Shown: piece after piece, positions 37,262 to 45,338 of the stretch | Layout of the letters: every line of letters begins with the position of its first letter | Position numbering within the stretch: the first letter of the stretch is position 1 | NCBI RefSeq assembly: GCF_017745275.1 | Contig: NZ_JAGHZS010000004.1 | Span: 62,001-126,000, forward strand | Origin: Chitinophaga sp. | GTDB lineage: Bacteria; Bacteroidota; Bacteroidia; Chitinophagales; Chitinophagaceae | Direction of reading: 5' to 3' | DNA length: 64,000 nt | The notes under the pieces: model-generated | The model's database searches: none | What the model was told of the DNA's origin: nothing | What the model saw: the letters and a program-made list of their open reading frames with translations, nothing else | Translations under genes and position numbers: made by a program

Positions 37262-37296
37262 TTTGACATCTCGCCATATAATCGTAATATTGCGAT
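37262..37296 (+). promoter_or_regulatory. arsR promoter with overlapping ArsR-type operator
   Basis: A -33 TTTG (37262-37265) and a -7 TAATATTG (37285-37292, consensus TAnnTTTG) lie 19 bp apart. The near-palindrome ATCGTAATATTGCGAT (37281-37296) covers the -7 box, so a bound ArsR would block transcription. A matching site lies before arsM. Confidence 0.75.
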
Positions 37297-37315
37297 ATAA
37301 GATAAAGATCATCAT

Positions 37316-37645
37316 ATGGGCGCAACAAAGACCGATCTATTCACGAAACAGCAGAATGAAATAGCAGCAATGGCGAAGGCGCTGGCCCACCCGGCCCGTA
37401 TTGCCATCCTGCAATACCTGGTGAAGAAGAATGCCTGCGTTTGCGGTGATTTGGTAGAGGAACTGGGCCTTGCTCAGGCTACCACTTCCCAGCATCTCAA
37501 AGAGCTGAAAATAGCGGGGATAATACAAGGTGCTATTGAAGGAGCCAGTGTATGCTACTGCATTAATCCAAAGGTCTGGAAGCAGTACAAAGAATTATTC
37601 AACGCCTTCTTTAAAGACGTAGACCTGCAAACTTCCTGCTGCTAA
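37316..37645 (+). CDS. arsR: ArsR-family metalloregulator
   Basis: Winged-helix repressor of 109 residues: ALAHPARIAILQYLVKK, then the metal-responsive helix ACVCGDLVEEL (Cys41, Cys43) equivalent to the ELCVCDL site of arsenite sensors, followed by the recognition helix QATTSQHLKELKIAGII. Further cysteines (Cys80, Cys82 and the terminal Cys108-Cys109) could complete a third ligand. It heads the arsRM-acr3-arsC operon, and its own promoter contains a palindromic operator. Confidence 0.93.
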   Translation: MGATKTDLFTKQQNEIAAMAKALAHPARIAILQYLVKKNACVCGDLVEELGLAQATTSQHLKELKIAGIIQGAIEGASVCYCINPKVWKQYKELFNAFFKDVDLQTSCC

Positions 37646-37664
37646 TATTTTTTTACTCAAATAT

Positions 37665-37680
37665 ATCGCAATATTGCAAT
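37665..37680 (+). promoter_or_regulatory. Second ArsR-type operator, upstream of arsM
   Basis: ATCGCAATATTGCAAT is a near-palindrome with the same core as the operator at 37281-37296. It lies in the 55-bp gap between arsR and arsM. This suggests a second ArsR-controlled promoter inside the operon. Confidence 0.7.
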
Positions 37681-37700
37681 AATACAATAATTGTTATATC

Positions 37701-38540
37701 ATGACCACTGAAGAACAAATGAAGGAACTGGTAAAACAGAAATACAGTGAAATCGCTTTACAGGACAAGGCTACCAATGAATCTTCCTGTTGCGGTTCCG
37801 GCTGCTGCTCTACCGAAGTATACCATATCATGAGTGACGACTATTCCACATTGGAAGGATATCATCCGGATGCCGACCTGGGCCTGGGATGTGGTTTACC
37901 AACACAATTTGCCCATATCAAAAAAGGAGATACCGTCATTGATTTAGGCTCCGGCGCCGGTAATGATTGCTTCATTGCCAGGCAGGAAACAGGAGAAGCG
38001 GGAAAGGTAATAGGTATCGACTTTACACCTGCCATGATTGAAAAAGCACGCGCCAATGCAGAGAAACTGAATTTCAACAATGTGGAATTCCGCCAGGGCG
38101 ATATTGAGAAAATGCCGGTAACAGCCAATGTAGCAGATGTAGTTGTCAGCAATTGCGTATTGAACCTGGTGCCTAATAAAAATGGCGTGATCAAAGAAAT
38201 TTTCCGTGTGCTGAAACCCGGTGGCCACTTCAGTATTTCTGACATCGTATTGCAAGGCGCCTTACCTGCCAGTATTCAGCGGGCTGCTGAAATGTATGCG
38301 GGTTGTGTATCGGGCGCTGTACAGAAGCAGGAATACCTGGATATGATCAACAACAACGGCTTCAAAAACATAACCATCCAAAAAGAAAAAACCATCACCA
38401 TCCCGGATGATATTCTTTCCAATTATCTGAGTGCTGAAGAAATTGCGGCCTTCCGTTCAGGAGACACGGGCATCTACAGCATTACGGTATATGCAGAAAA
38501 ACCGGCTGATGCGGCTTGTTGTGCTCCGGGTTGTTGCTGA
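37701..38540 (+). CDS. arsM: Arsenite S-adenosylmethionine methyltransferase
   Basis: Cytoplasmic enzyme of 279 residues that methylates As(III). SAM motif I is DLGSGAGND (81-89). The arsenic-binding cysteines can be placed at Cys64 (GLGCGLP), Cys152 (VVSNCVLNLV) and Cys202 (YAGCVSG), the three catalytic positions of ArsM. Extra Cys pairs occur near the N-terminus (SSCCGSGCCS) and at the very end (AACCAPGCC), which may collect arsenite. It lies between arsR and acr3. Confidence 0.95.
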   Translation: MTTEEQMKELVKQKYSEIALQDKATNESSCCGSGCCSTEVYHIMSDDYSTLEGYHPDADLGLGCGLPTQFAHIKKGDTVIDLGSGAGNDCFIARQETGEAGKVIGIDFTPAMIEKARANAEKLNFNNVEFRQGDIEKMPVTANVADVVVSNCVLNLVPNKNGVIKEIFRVLKPGGHFSISDIVLQGALPASIQRAAEMYAGCVSGAVQKQEYLDMINNNGFKNITIQKEKTITIPDDILSNYLSAEEIAAFRSGDTGIYSITVYAEKPADAACCAPGCC

Positions 38541-38592
38541 TAAGATAACCGAATAATATTTCAGTCATTTAGAAAATATCGACTACTACATC

Positions 38593-39669
38593 ATGCAAAA
38601 CTGTAATCCAGCCCAGCGTAAACAACTTGGTTTCCTGGACCGTTACCTCACCCTATGGATATTCCTGGCAATGGCCATCGGCGTCAGTATCGGATATTTC
38701 TTTCCATCCTCTTCAGGATTCATTAATTCCTTTTCTTCCGGCACCACCAATATACTGCTGGCAGTAGGGTTAATCCTGATGATGTATCCACCGTTGGCCA
38801 AAGTGAAATATGAAAATATGGGCGAAGTATTCCGGAATACAAAAGTACTATCCGCTTCCCTGGTACTGAACTGGGTAGTTGGTCCTATCCTTATGTTCGT
38901 GTTAGCAGTCCTGTTTCTGCATGGCTATCCGGAGTACATGACCGGTCTTATCCTGATTGGACTGGCACGTTGTATCGCAATGGTCATCGTGTGGAATGAA
39001 CTGGCAGACGGTAATCGCGAATATGCAGCCGGCCTGGTGGCATTAAATAGCATCTTCCAGGTGTTATTGTATAGCGTATACGCCTATCTCTTTATCACCT
39101 GGCTACCGACCATTTTCGGTATGAAAGGTATTACTGTAGCTGTATCTATCAGAGAAATCGCTAAAAGTGTTGGTATCTACCTGGGGATTCCGTTTGCAGC
39201 CGGCATTATCAGCCGTTACGGTCTTATCGCATGGAAAGGAGAACAATGGTATCAGGAAAAGTATATCCCTTTCATTTCACCAATCACGTTAATAGCATTA
39301 CTGTTTACCATCATAGTAATGTTCAGCCTTAAAGGAGAACTGATTGTGCAGATACCATTTGATGTTATCAGGATAGCTATCCCGCTGCTGATCTATTTTG
39401 CCATTATGTTTTTCGTCAGTTTCCTGCTGGGGAAAACAATGGGCGCCGATTATTCCAGGAATGCGGCTATTGCCTTTACTGCAGCGGGCAACAATTTTGA
39501 ACTGGCCATTGCAGTTGCCATTGGTGTGTTTGGCATCAACTCCGGTCAGGCTTTCGTAGGTGTAATAGGACCGCTGGTAGAAGTACCCGCACTCATCGCC
39601 CTGGTAAACGTGGCCTTCTGGCTCCGGAAGAAATGGTACAACGCTTCCCCTGCTGCAATAAAAGCTTAA
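38593..39669 (+). CDS. acr3: ACR3-family arsenite efflux permease
   Basis: Integral membrane arsenite exporter of 358 residues with about ten helices. The family signatures are seen in [36 protein letters not shown] (the conserved Cys of ACR3 sits in LARCIAMV) and in [21 protein letters not shown]. It is driven by the proton gradient. It sits 52 bp downstream of arsM, with arsC 19 bp after it. Often annotated arsB; the sequence is ACR3-type, not the ArsB family. Confidence 0.94.
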   Translation: MQNCNPAQRKQLGFLDRYLTLWIFLAMAIGVSIGYFFPSSSGFINSFSSGTTNILLAVGLILMMYPPLAKVKYENMGEVFRNTKVLSASLVLNWVVGPILMFVLAVLFLHGYPEYMTGLILIGLARCIAMVIVWNELADGNREYAAGLVALNSIFQVLLYSVYAYLFITWLPTIFGMKGITVAVSIREIAKSVGIYLGIPFAAGIISRYGLIAWKGEQWYQEKYIPFISPITLIALLFTIIVMFSLKGELIVQIPFDVIRIAIPLLIYFAIMFFVSFLLGKTMGADYSRNAAIAFTAAGNNFELAIAVAIGVFGINSGQAFVGVIGPLVEVPALIALVNVAFWLRKKWYNASPAAIKA

Positions 39670-39688
39670 ATCTTCAACACCTGATAAT

Positions 39689-40105
39689 ATGAAAAAAATC
39701 CTTGTCCTTTGTACCGGCAACAGCTGCCGCAGCCAGATCGCAGAAGGCTATTTAAGATACTTCGCCGGAGATAAGGCGGCAGTGTATAGCGCAGGTGTAG
39801 AAACACATGGCGTCAACCCGAGGGCCATTGCTACGATGGCAGAAGATGGCATCGATATTTCGGGCCATACCTCCAACAATATCACTGAGTACCAGGACAT
39901 CCCTTTCGACTTCGTTATTACTGTATGTGACAATGCAAAAGAAAGATGCCCGTTCTTCCCCACCACCGCGCAAAAATTCCATGAGAATTTCCCTGATCCT
40001 GCCAAAGCTACCGGAACGGAGGAAGAGATCATGCAACAGTTCAGAACCGTGCGCCAGGTGATTAAAGACTACATGCAATCCTTTGTAGCCACCAACTTAC
40101 ACTAG
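39689..40105 (+). CDS. arsC: Arsenate reductase, thioredoxin-coupled type
   Basis: Protein of 138 residues with a low-molecular-weight phosphatase fold. The active-site loop is LCTGNSCRSQ (Cys8, Cys13), and the redox pair is Cys80 and Cys87 (VITVCDNAKERCPFFP), which matches thioredoxin-dependent ArsC enzymes. It reduces arsenate to arsenite for export by the ACR3 gene 19 bp upstream, or methylation by ArsM. It is the last gene of the ars operon, before a bidirectional hairpin. Confidence 0.95.
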   Translation: MKKILVLCTGNSCRSQIAEGYLRYFAGDKAAVYSAGVETHGVNPRAIATMAEDGIDISGHTSNNITEYQDIPFDFVITVCDNAKERCPFFPTTAQKFHENFPDPAKATGTEEEIMQQFRTVRQVIKDYMQSFVATNLH

Positions 40106-40112
40106 CATAAAA

Positions 40113-40152
40113 AAGGGCGTTTACCCGTTGTTGCCAAGTGGTAAACGCCCTT
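40113..40152. terminator. Terminator between ars operon and the convergent small secreted gene
   Basis: 13-bp arms (40113-40125, 40140-40152) with a 14-nt loop. The A-run before the left arm provides a T-tract for the minus-strand gene; it also closes the plus-strand ars operon. Confidence 0.8.
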
Positions 40153-40165
40153 CCAGGATTTTGTC

Positions 40166-40534
40166 TTATGACTTATAATAATTCCGTTCCGCATTCATCA
40201 CATCCATCTTCCGGTCCCGTTTAAATTCCTTAATCTGTTCCCGTTTTTCCTGGCGGGAAAGACTGTTGTCCAGTCGCACAGATTTGATTTTATCCGCGTA
40301 ATCATTCCTGATATCCGCTATCTGCATATCTAGCTTTGTAGGCATTGCCGGTGCTGAATACCACGGGTAGCCATAATAGAAACCGAATGGGTTATAGTAA
40401 CCGTAGCCGTAACCACCGTTAATAATGATTGTACTGTGCCTGTAACCACCTCTGAAGTGTCCGCCCGGTACGTTTGCAAAAGCACTGGCACCTATTGCTG
40501 ACAGTAGAAATACCAGTAAGAATATCCGTTTCAT
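40166..40534 (-). CDS. Small secreted Gly/Tyr-rich protein, unknown function
   Basis: 122 residues. After a signal peptide (MKRIFLLVFLLSAIGASAFA) comes a Gly/Tyr-rich segment (RGGYRHSTIIINGGYGYGYY...FYYGYPWY) and then a charged helical half (about 75-122) with DIRNDYADKIKSVRLDNSLS and EQIKEFKRDRK. The helical part recalls the small periplasmic helical proteins often found in Bacteroidota, but no function is known. It has its own terminator; a 295-bp gap lies between it and the tRNA-like gene and holds only a long hairpin. Confidence 0.65.
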   Translation of the reverse strand: MKRIFLLVFLLSAIGASAFANVPGGHFRGGYRHSTIIINGGYGYGYYNPFGFYYGYPWYSAPAMPTKLDMQIADIRNDYADKIKSVRLDNSLSRQEKREQIKEFKRDRKMDVMNAERNYYKS

Positions 40535-40689
40535 AACTTTATTGGTTTAAGTACGCTTGTTAGACAACGGATAAAGGGAAAAAATTAATGGTATTTACAG
40601 GTTTAACAGATTTGTAACGCGGGGTGGCCAGCTTAAACAATGCAGTAATGAACAGGTCAATTTAAGTATGCGGTAGTTAAAAGCGATTT

Positions 40690-40742
40690 CCAAACAAGAA
40701 AAAGGATATCTCAAAAATTTGAGATATCCTTTTCTTGTTTGG
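40690..40742. repeat. 25-bp-stem hairpin downstream of the tRNA-like gene
   Basis: Left arm 40690-40715 and right arm 40718-40742 pair along 25 bp with one bulged A and a 2-nt loop. It starts 18 bp beyond the 3' end of the tRNA-like gene on the minus strand. No T-tract follows, so it may protect or end that transcript. Confidence 0.7.
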
Positions 40743-40760
40743 AAAATGAAATATTAAAAA

Positions 40761-40832
40761 AACGGAGGCAGGGCTCGAACCTGCGTCTATCCGGATATCG
40801 TGCCGGAAGCTCTACCACTGAACTACTCCGTC
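40761..40832 (-). tRNA. tRNA-like gene with 8-nt anticodon loop, no U33, identity unclear
   Basis: A full cloverleaf can be drawn on the minus strand: 7-bp acceptor (first pair G-U), 4-bp D stem with loop AGTGGTA, 5-bp anticodon stem TCCGG/CCGGA, 5-nt variable loop and 5-bp T stem with loop TTCGAGC. The anticodon loop, CACGATAT, has eight nucleotides instead of seven and no T in its 5' half, so no normal anticodon can be assigned. CCA is not encoded. Seven T follow the acceptor directly. Its first two bases are the last two of the TGA stop of the upstream protein gene. It is either a specialised tRNA-like RNA or a degenerate tRNA gene. Confidence 0.7.
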
Positions 40833-42168
40833 AATTTTGTTCGGGTGAAAATGGTTTTACATCTTTCCCGGAAAAATATTTATGCTGCTTCAATACTTTC
40901 GCAAGATAAGGATTGGAAATGGTTACACCATGCACAAGTTCAGGAGTAGCCCGAAAAGTGACAACGCCATGTTCTCTTGGCGCGATCCATCCGGATTTTT
41001 CCGGATGCAGTCCTTCAAACTTACACGCAGCTTCTACCCTTGAACGGGAACAGGCGGCTTTCCCGGAAAACACCTCCCAGGGGAAGGGAAGCCGGTTCCA
41101 CACTGCTATATTCGGATCTTGCCTGCTACCCTGCAGGTAGTGCATCGCCGCAACATCTGCTGCTATTAAGCGCATTACCTTTCCCGGGCATACATCATCC
41201 AGCACAAACTCCATTCCCAGTGCATACAGCAGATTTATCCAACTGTCCCTTGCTTTGTTCCAGGCGCCGGCTGTATTGTTCCATGTAGTAGAATCATTGC
41301 CAGGCCGTACTACCATCGTTGCGCTGTTAAAATTATTCTGTGCCCACAGTGTTCCTAAAAAGCCTGCCACCTGCTCCAATAGTGATGTCCACTTGCCCAG
41401 TAAAACGCCCTGCTGATCGCCTGTTAATTTTTCCAGTACAACCGGTTGGGTATATACCTGCGAAATAGCCCACCAGTTGGCAGCCTGCGGCGCTTCCTGG
41501 CAACGCTTTAAGAGCATGTCGGCAATCTCATCGTAAGGCCGTTGCTGGCCATTCACTGTAAATTCACTCCGTAGATTACACCGGGCCGTATAATAGGCGA
41601 TAAAACACGCGCTGTTTATATCTGACATAAAATCTTCCCGGCTGATATCTTCTGCAAACGCATGTTTTCCTGTCCGCTGGAAAAAACTCTTCTGATGTTC
41701 CCGGATAAGGATGTTCAGTTTTTTCTCCAGCCGACGCAAACAACGGAACAGTTTATTATACCTCCGTTTGGAAATATCTAAGCCTGCCGCCTCTCTTTGT
41801 TCGCGGTTCAGGCGGTCCGTTTCATAGTTATTGAATCCCGGGTTTTTATGTATCATGGGACTCACCTTATCTATAAACGCTGCTACTGCTTTCGGATCGT
41901 CATAACCGCCCACTACTACACTCCTATCTAACTTAAATAGCTCAATCGCTTTATTTACCTGTTTTTCCGCCCCCACTACTTTGGCAAACTGCTCCAGCAT
42001 GGAAGTATACTGCCAAACCGTATAGCGCAAAGCCGATGAAACAGCCCTTTGCAATACTTTTATTTCCTCTTCGTTAAGTTGCCCGTCCAGTACGTCCTGT
42101 ATCAGGACCGCTACATCTTCCGGCCTTTTGCGAAGGTGGATTGTTTCGTATAATGCTTCCAGTGACAT
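40831..42168 (-). CDS. Unrecognised 445-residue protein whose stop codon overlaps a tRNA-like gene
   Basis: No family is recognised. It has no signal peptide or membrane helix, so it is probably cytoplasmic. The N-terminal ~110 residues look helical (VLIQDVLDGQLNEEEIKVLQRAV, TVWQYTSMLEQFAKVVGAEK). The middle is strongly basic (DISKRRYNKLFRCLRRLEKK at ~131-150), which could bind nucleic acid. The C-terminal part is Trp/Cys-rich and globular (AVWNRLPFPWEVFSG, GWIAPREHGVVTFRATPELVHG). The stop TGA shares GA with the 5' end of the tRNA-like gene, so both lie on one transcript. It is divergent from the amidotransferase-like gene across a 330-bp region. Confidence 0.8.
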   Translation of the reverse strand: MSLEALYETIHLRKRPEDVAVLIQDVLDGQLNEEEIKVLQRAVSSALRYTVWQYTSMLEQFAKVVGAEKQVNKAIELFKLDRSVVVGGYDDPKAVAAFIDKVSPMIHKNPGFNNYETDRLNREQREAAGLDISKRRYNKLFRCLRRLEKKLNILIREHQKSFFQRTGKHAFAEDISREDFMSDINSACFIAYYTARCNLRSEFTVNGQQRPYDEIADMLLKRCQEAPQAANWWAISQVYTQPVVLEKLTGDQQGVLLGKWTSLLEQVAGFLGTLWAQNNFNSATMVVRPGNDSTTWNNTAGAWNKARDSWINLLYALGMEFVLDDVCPGKVMRLIAADVAAMHYLQGSRQDPNIAVWNRLPFPWEVFSGKAACSRSRVEAACKFEGLHPEKSGWIAPREHGVVTFRATPELVHGVTISNPYLAKVLKQHKYFSGKDVKPFSPEQN

Positions 42169-42336
42169 GGGGAATCTGTGTTTTAAATGTAAATGTATCT
42201 CATTAAAACGAACAGCGTTTAACGGCTACAATGCAAATATGCACCATCAACTGCGCAACTGAACTGCGCAGTTAAACTTTTTTTTAAAAAAAATTCCCTT
42301 ACTGTTCTTAAAACGTATTAGATTTTGTGCCTTGGT

Positions 42337-42459
42337 TTTAAAGAACGTTGTCTTTAAACACCGATGAGCTTCTTCTTCCTACATAAAAATATTTTTTTTA
42401 AATGCAGGTTTATTTCAACAATAAAAATATACCTTTGAAATAAATGTAGTCAACTACAT
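42337..42459 (+). promoter_or_regulatory. Divergent promoter region with dyads upstream of the amidotransferase-like gene
   Basis: The 330-bp gap 42169-42498 is AT-rich. It contains TACCTTTG (42430-42437), a perfect -7 box of the Bacteroidota type; the -33 box is weak. Directly downstream, at the expected start site, lies the dyad ATGTAGT-2-ACTACAT (42444-42459). Farther upstream is an 8-bp-arm dyad (42337-42358), and the repeat AACTGCGCA occurs near 42250. These look like operators; the regulator is unknown. Confidence 0.55.
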
Positions 42460-42498
42460 AATTTAACCACATCTATCTATAGAAGAAAATTTCAACCC

Positions 42499-43191
42499 AT
42501 GGCTAAACTAGCTATCATCGGTGATTTCAATGAAACTTTCAGACCACATGCAGCTACCAACACCGCCATCGAGCAGGTGAAAAATAAATTCGGCCTTGAC
42601 CTGGTGGCAGCATGGATTTCTACAGATATCATCGAAAGTAATTTTGAAGCGATAACGAAGGAATACAGCGGTTTCTGGATCGCGCCGGGCAGCCCGTATA
42701 AAAGTATGACAGGCGCATTGAAGCTGATCAAATTTGCACGGGAGCATAACATGCCTACTTTTGGCACCTGTGGCGGTTTCCAGCACATGGTGATTGAATT
42801 CGCCCGGAATGTACTGGATATCAAAGATGCGGAGCATGCAGAATACGACCCTTACGCCTCCAAACTGGTAGTGAATCCGCTAAGCTGCTCCCTGGCGGGG
42901 CAAACACTTGAAATTAATCTTACTGACAGGCAGTCGCAAACCTACCAGGTATTTGGCACAGACCAGATAAAAGAAAAATACTACTGCAACTTCGGGCTCA
43001 ATCCTGAATACCAGGATTTGCTTGATACCCGCGGCTTTAAGGTGGTAGGAACCGATGCGTCAAAAGAAGCAAGGATACTGGAGCTCAGTGAGCACCGTTT
43101 TTTTATCGCAACACTTTTTGTGCCTCAAGATAATTCTACAACGGAACATCCGCATAAACTGGTAACCGCCTTTTTACAAAGCATTGCCTGA
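42499..43191 (+). CDS. CTP synthase C-terminal-related (seleno)protein family, amidotransferase-like
   Basis: Cytoplasmic protein of 230 residues with a class I glutamine amidotransferase-like fold. The nucleophile elbow is FGTCGGFQHMVIEF, with Cys91 at the position that is Cys or selenocysteine in this family. In true glutaminases the His-Glu pair sits in an FHPE motif near the C-terminus; here the aligned segment reads FVPQ (Val208, Gln210), so the catalytic His and Glu are missing. It is therefore unlikely to be a glutaminase. It is divergent from the 445-residue protein gene and has its own promoter. Confidence 0.82.
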   Translation: MAKLAIIGDFNETFRPHAATNTAIEQVKNKFGLDLVAAWISTDIIESNFEAITKEYSGFWIAPGSPYKSMTGALKLIKFAREHNMPTFGTCGGFQHMVIEFARNVLDIKDAEHAEYDPYASKLVVNPLSCSLAGQTLEINLTDRQSQTYQVFGTDQIKEKYYCNFGLNPEYQDLLDTRGFKVVGTDASKEARILELSEHRFFIATLFVPQDNSTTEHPHKLVTAFLQSIA

Positions 43192-43288
43192 TGCGCGCCC
43201 GTGGCCTCGGCCAAGGATAACCTTGTTGGCTTCACTCAAACCATCAAATCGCCGCATTATTGCTTTTCTCATAGCACGTGCCCTTAAA

Positions 43289-43885
43289 TTATGACTTATT
43301 GATAGAACGTACAGGCCGGCATGGATTACCAAAGGCTACGCAGTTTTTCGGGATAGATTTGGTAACAACACTACCCGCGCCGATGACCGAATTTTCGCCA
43401 ATGGTTACGCCAGGTAATATGATTACTCCCCCTCCGATCCAGACATTATCTTCTATTTTAACTGGTAACGCGAACGTGCGGAAATAAGGGGTTTTTCCAT
43501 CATCTTTCCAATCGTCTACCAATCGATCCCGCATTTCCACCGGGTGTGTAGCAGTATATATCTGAACATTAGAAGCAATCAAAACATTGTTGCCTATATC
43601 AATTTTATTGCAATCAACGAAAGTACAATTGATGTTAATAATAACGTTATTGCCAATAGAAATATGCCTGCCATAATCACAGTAGAACGGCGTATCAATA
43701 TTTACGTTGGTCCCGATTTTATTAAACAGCGCTGACAATATTTTTTTTCGGCCTGAAGCATCGGCGCTGGGAGTGGAATTATATTCTCTTGTATATTCCC
43801 GTGCTTTATGTATGATAGCTAAAATTTCAGGATCAGACGTATTAAACAGTTGTCCGTCAAGGCATTTTTCCAGTTCAGATCTCAT
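43289..43885 (-). CDS. Sugar O-acetyltransferase (Maa/NodL type, hexapeptide repeat)
   Basis: Protein of 198 residues. The N-terminal Maa domain (LEKCLDGQLFNTSDPEILAIIHKAREY) is followed by a left-handed beta-helix of hexapeptide repeats (ISIGNNVIININCTFVDCNKIDIGNNVLI, VWIGGGVIILPGVTIGENSVIGAGSVV). A catalytic His occurs in TATHPVEMRDR. It transfers acetyl from acetyl-CoA to a sugar such as maltose or glucose. Transcribed alone; a Crp/Fnr gene ends 58 bp upstream on the same strand. Confidence 0.92.
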   Translation of the reverse strand: MRSELEKCLDGQLFNTSDPEILAIIHKAREYTREYNSTPSADASGRKKILSALFNKIGTNVNIDTPFYCDYGRHISIGNNVIININCTFVDCNKIDIGNNVLIASNVQIYTATHPVEMRDRLVDDWKDDGKTPYFRTFALPVKIEDNVWIGGGVIILPGVTIGENSVIGAGSVVTKSIPKNCVAFGNPCRPVRSINKS

Positions 43886-43942
43886 TTCATGTAATTATGA
43901 ATCAAAAGTAAAATCCTTTTGAGAGATATTTTTTAATCTATC

Positions 43943-44548
43943 TTAAAATCGGGCCTGGCCTCTTAAATTACTTAAATATTGCTGCGTTATGCCAAGGAAT
44001 GATGCGATATAACCCAGATTTACACGGTTTAAAAGAGTAGGATTCTCTAAGCAAAATTTATCATAACGTTCCTGCGCGGTAAGATTGAGTCGATCCAGCC
44101 GTAATGTCTGCATTTTAAATAATACGTCCTGGTGAATTACCCTGCCCCAGTTTGCCAATTCAATATCAGTTTCAAACAGCTTTTCAAGTTTTTCAATGCT
44201 GATAATATATATCCTGGCATTTTCCAGCACCTCTACAAATTCGTAGGCAGGTTGCTTATAATAAAAAGATGTGGATGAAAAAGTAATATCTCCTTCACAA
44301 CTAAACCAGTTAGTCACTTCCTTTCCATTCACAGGCAAGTAGGTACGGGTACATCCTTCTTCAATGAAATAAATATAATAATCCCTTATGCCAGGTCTTG
44401 TAAGCAGATGGCCCCTGGTATAGTTGCATTCTTCCAGGTTTGCCGTCAGCCTGGTAATAGAAGCATCCGAAACATCATAGTGACGCCTGATTCCTGTGAT
44501 GATATTTTTTATTTTACTTACAGTCAATTTGCTATATAATTTCTTCAA
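43943..44548 (-). CDS. Crp/Fnr-family transcriptional regulator
   Basis: Protein of 201 residues with an N-terminal cyclic-nucleotide-binding-like domain (LEECNYTRGHLLTRPG, YYIYFIEEGCTRTYLPVNGKEVTNWF) and a C-terminal HTH (LNLTAQERYDKFCLENPTLLNR, LGYIASFLGITQQYLSNLR). The cAMP-binding motif is not conserved, as in most Bacteroidota members. The start appears to be TTG, since the frame has an upstream stop and no earlier ATG. The acetyltransferase gene downstream may be a target. Confidence 0.85.
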   Translation of the reverse strand: MKKLYSKLTVSKIKNIITGIRRHYDVSDASITRLTANLEECNYTRGHLLTRPGIRDYYIYFIEEGCTRTYLPVNGKEVTNWFSCEGDITFSSTSFYYKQPAYEFVEVLENARIYIISIEKLEKLFETDIELANWGRVIHQDVLFKMQTLRLDRLNLTAQERYDKFCLENPTLLNRVNLGYIASFLGITQQYLSNLRGQARF

Positions 44549-44700
44549 TAGAGTGGTACCCTCACCTGGTTATTGTACGCGGGTTTATTTAAAGGTCTCA
44601 TTTTTTTTCAATATTTTGTGAAGATAGGAAGAAGCGGCTATGCCTCAAAGCACGCGGGACAGTATAGACAACACTAACCTTTATCATCAAATGGGAATCA

Positions 44701-45210
44701 ATGGTACCAAATGTCCATAAATTAATTAAACTGCTTTTTGTTTGCCTGGTAGTTACTAATTCTGGATATAGCCAGATTAAAAAAGTTGAAAATGCAGCTA
44801 TAGAAAAATTTTTAAACCCTGTATTTTGGAAATATCAGGAACAAGGCATTCCTGAAATTGAGTTATGTAGCGATTATACAACTTTAATTTTCCACGTGAG
44901 GAACAATAAAATGTTGGATTCGTTTAACATGACCAGAGCCCCACAGCATTTAAAAACATCTTTGGGAGTTGTTATCCCCTATTATAAAAAAGCAAATTGG
45001 CGGAAGTTGTTACCTACGAAATCTGCGAATTATGATGTGGTACAACAGGTGGCATATAGATATGTTGATTACAGGCTCTGCCCGGATACAATTCCTGATG
45101 AAAAGCTGGAGCAAATGAAAATCGAAGATCTAAAGATGAGAAAAGATACTATGATTCCTACTTATGTCTTAAAACTTGTGAAGATTATAAACTTTGCACC
45201 GGTATATTAA
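44701..45210 (+). CDS. Secreted protein of unknown function
   Basis: Protein of 169 residues with an export signal (MVPNVHKLIKLLFVCLVVTNSGYSQ). The mature part has one Cys in ELCSDY and one in DYRLCPD and no recognised domain. It is AT-rich relative to its neighbours, which hints at different ancestry. It stands alone between a minus-strand regulator and a hairpin. Confidence 0.55.
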   Translation: MVPNVHKLIKLLFVCLVVTNSGYSQIKKVENAAIEKFLNPVFWKYQEQGIPEIELCSDYTTLIFHVRNNKMLDSFNMTRAPQHLKTSLGVVIPYYKKANWRKLLPTKSANYDVVQQVAYRYVDYRLCPDTIPDEKLEQMKIEDLKMRKDTMIPTYVLKLVKIINFAPVY

Positions 45211-45276
45211 ATTTTCTCCCAGGTTATAGCTTATCTTAACAGTAAGTCTGGCCTCTGATCCTGCTAAACTAAAGAA

Positions 45277-45300
45277 GCTTGTAAGCAGGGGCTTACAAGC
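45277..45300. terminator. Hairpin after secreted unknown gene
   Basis: Perfect 10-bp arms (45277-45286, 45291-45300) around loop AGGG, 67 bp after the gene end and 39 bp before the convergent gene's stop. Its stem core GCTTGTAAG is the same as in the terminator at 12938-12970. Confidence 0.65.
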
Positions 45301-45338
45301 GCTTAGTAGACCCAATGGTCCTTTAACTGAACCAGGAA

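Noticed and set aside
40690..40742. Long hairpin considered as a CRISPR repeat or attC-like site
   Set aside because: It occurs once, with no spacer array, integrase gene or conserved attC core.
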